Source: Alphaproteobacteria bacterium
Lineage (GTDB): Bacteria; Pseudomonadota; Alphaproteobacteria; G02398745; G023898745
Length of the DNA: 14,989 nt
Assembly: GCA_027366195.1 (NCBI GenBank)
Contig: DAHXKW010000003.1
Span: 1-14,989, forward strand
Direction of reading: 5' to 3'
Shown here: in pieces, positions 13,419 through 14,989 of the stretch
How positions within the stretch are numbered: position 1 is the stretch's first letter
How the letters are laid out: each line of letters begins with the position of its first letter
Notes under the pieces: generated by a model
Told to the model about the DNA's origin: nothing
Seen by the model: only the letters and a program-made list of their open reading frames with translations
The model's database searches: none
Made by a program: the position numbers and the translations under genes

Positions 13419-14989
13419 TTGTTCACTTTGAAAACTTACAAAACTAAATGGATGGGACATACCATCACCATTCGTAAAGATGGAATTGCTGGGCGCGCTA
13501 ATGGCGCAATCTGGATTGATATGGATGGTACCACTATCCTGGCAACTACTGTTATTGATGAATCAAAAACTGAAATTTTAGATTTCACCCCATTATCAGT
13601 TCATTATTTTGAAAAAGCGTATGCAATCAACAAAATTCCTGGAGGTTTTAGCAAACGAGAAGGAAAGCCACAAGATCACGAAGTGCGCACTGCTCGCTTA
13701 ATCGATCGAGCCATTAGACCACTGATGCCAGATGGACTTTGCAATGAAGTTCAAATTATATTAACGGTTTTGGGATATAATCCTGAAATTGATACAGCCG
13801 TACCTGGTTTGTTAGCTGCTTTTTTATCTCTAAAACTTTCGGGATTACCACTCAAAACCTCAGAACAAATGTGTGGGGTTGCCATCGACCAGTTTTTCTT
13901 TGCTGTTACGTCAACAAAACTTATCATGGTAGAAGGTGAAGGGAAAGAAATACCTTACACAACCATTTATAAAAAAGCTCAAACAGCTATGCACCAAGCC
14001 CAAGCCTTGTTTGAATTTATGGAAAAAATCATCAAAAAAACTACTAAATGCAATATTCAGCTATATACACCAAACTCAAAATGTGAAAACGCTCTCTCCG
14101 ATTTTTCTTCTGAATTGCAAAAAATTATTACCATTACAAAGAAAAAAGAACGATCTGAAAAATTGCAAAAGTTGAAACAAAAAATCATAAAAACTTTAAA
14201 TCATAAATATTCTGATTTTGATATTCAAAAAACCTTTCAAGACTTCTTATCAAAAAATATAATCCAGCATTTTAAAACCACAAAAAAAAGACTGGATGGC
14301 CGCAATACCACTGAGATTAGACCCATATCCATAGAGCTAGGCATTTTACCTAATACTCATGGCTCTGCTCTTTTTACAAGGGGGGACACACAAGTACTCA
14401 CAGTATTAACAGTGGCTGGAGGAGACAAAAAACAATTTATTGATGATCTAAAAGGACATACAGAAAATTTGATATTTCATTATAATTTTCCTCCTTTTAG
14501 TGTTGACGCAGTTGATCGTATAGGTACGCCTTCACGCCGTGAGATTGGTCATGGATATATTGGATTTAGGGCTATTAAAAACGTGTTACCTAACAACCCA
14601 AATTATACTTACCGCATCGCATCAGAAGTATTATCGTGTAACGGCTCTTCATCAATGGCAAGCGTTTGCGGTGCATCCCTAGCATTATATACAGCGGGAG
14701 TTCCCTTAAATAATATTGTTGCTGGCATTGGACTTGGCTATATCAAAATTGACAAACAAGACATTATATTAACCGATATTTTAGGCGATGAAGATCAGCT
14801 GGGTCTTATGGATCTTAAACTTGCAGGAACAACCAAGGGAATTACAGCAATACAAATGGATGTAAAAGTACCTGGCATTCCTCTATCAATTTTATCGAAA
14901 GCTCTTTCTCAGGGACGCACTGCTTTATCAGAAATTCTGAAAACAATGAAAGCATGCACTGCTTCTACAGTCAACATTCAAACCAACAT
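13419..14989 (+). CDS. pnp: Polyribonucleotide nucleotidyltransferase (PNPase), 3' end outside the window
   Basis: Phosphate-dependent 3'-5' exoribonuclease of the RNA degradosome. 523 codons are visible: first RNase PH core with KIPGGFSKREGKP near 73-85 and RLIDRAIRP soon after; a short helical linker; second core from RLDGR near 291, with GDTQVLTV, RREIGHG, NGSSSMASVCG and the catalytic stretch GDEDQLGLMDLK (456-467), in which D459, D465 and K467 match E. coli D486, D492 and K494. The KH and S1 RNA-binding domains would follow beyond the window. The TTG at 13419 is taken as start because it gives the standard MFxxxKxxxxxW N-terminus; the ATG at 13452 would remove eleven residues of it. Phenylalanine in the usual GGFFKREG is serine here. 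rpsO, often just upstream, is absent. Confidence 0.95.
   Translation, partial: MFTLKTYKTKWMGHTITIRKDGIAGRANGAIWIDMDGTTILATTVIDESKTEILDFTPLSVHYFEKAYAINKIPGGFSKREGKPQDHEVRTARLIDRAIRPLMPDGLCNEVQIILTVLGYNPEIDTAVPGLLAAFLSLKLSGLPLKTSEQMCGVAIDQFFFAVTSTKLIMVEGEGKEIPYTTIYKKAQTAMHQAQALFEFMEKIIKKTTKCNIQLYTPNSKCENALSDFSSELQKIITITKKKERSEKLQKLKQKIIKTLNHKYSDFDIQKTFQDFLSKNIIQHFKTTKKRLDGRNTTEIRPISIELGILPNTHGSALFTRGDTQVLTVLTVAGGDKKQFIDDLKGHTENLIFHYNFPPFSVDAVDRIGTPSRREIGHGYIGFRAIKNVLPNNPNYTYRIASEVLSCNGSSSMASVCGASLALYTAGVPLNNIVAGIGLGYIKIDKQDIILTDILGDEDQLGLMDLKLAGTTKGITAIQMDVKVPGIPLSILSKALSQGRTALSEILKTMKACTASTVNIQTN

Noticed and set aside
13936..14175. Plus-strand lysine-rich 79-codon frame
   Set aside because: Out-of-frame shadow inside pnp in an A-rich stretch.

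Overview
The window looks like chromosomal core sequence from an AT-rich alphaproteobacterium, probably a host-associated or intracellular one of the Holosporales/Rickettsiales kind. Four things point that way: a cysteine-free L31, an S9 with a long N-terminal extension, an E1-beta subunit without a lipoyl domain, and an organophosphate:phosphate antiporter of the type intracellular bacteria use to take host sugar phosphates. The lineage is an inference from protein style; no search was run. Most of the window is housekeeping. I see no CRISPR array, no intact insertion sequence and no prophage.

Layout. 1-1444 (minus): pdhB runs into an amino-acid ABC permease with a 1-nt stop/start overlap; the permease is cut short at the window edge next to a suspicious 20-bp inverted repeat. 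1538-2810 (plus): tRNA-Gly(GCC), tRNA-Arg(ACG), an unrecognised secreted methyltransferase-like protein, tRNA-Glu(CTC). 2815-4426 (minus): a compact three-gene cassette, zinc-less sirtuin-like protein -> DUF2975 membrane protein -> YozG-type HTH regulator, every junction overlapping by one nucleotide, preceded by a cluster of repeated 8-9 bp motifs laid over a promoter. 4699-5436 (minus): mlaE lipid-transport permease. 5527-7855 (plus): rpmE (L31) and a PcrA/UvrD helicase. 7962-8917 (plus): rplM-rpsI. 9071-10312 (minus): OPA-family transporter. 10528-11682 (plus): dnaJ. 11700-13273 (minus): carboxylesterase coupled to a malate dehydrogenase-type enzyme. 13419-end (plus): pnp, running off the window.

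How it fits together. Ribosomal proteins, helicase, chaperone and PNPase are maintenance functions; pdhB, the malate dehydrogenase and the sugar-phosphate antiporter are central carbon functions. Several usual partners are absent from their usual places (pdhA beside pdhB, dnaK beside dnaJ, rpsO beside pnp, mlaF beside mlaE), which suits a rearranged, reduced genome. The part most worth attention is the sirtuin/DUF2975/HTH cassette and its control region.
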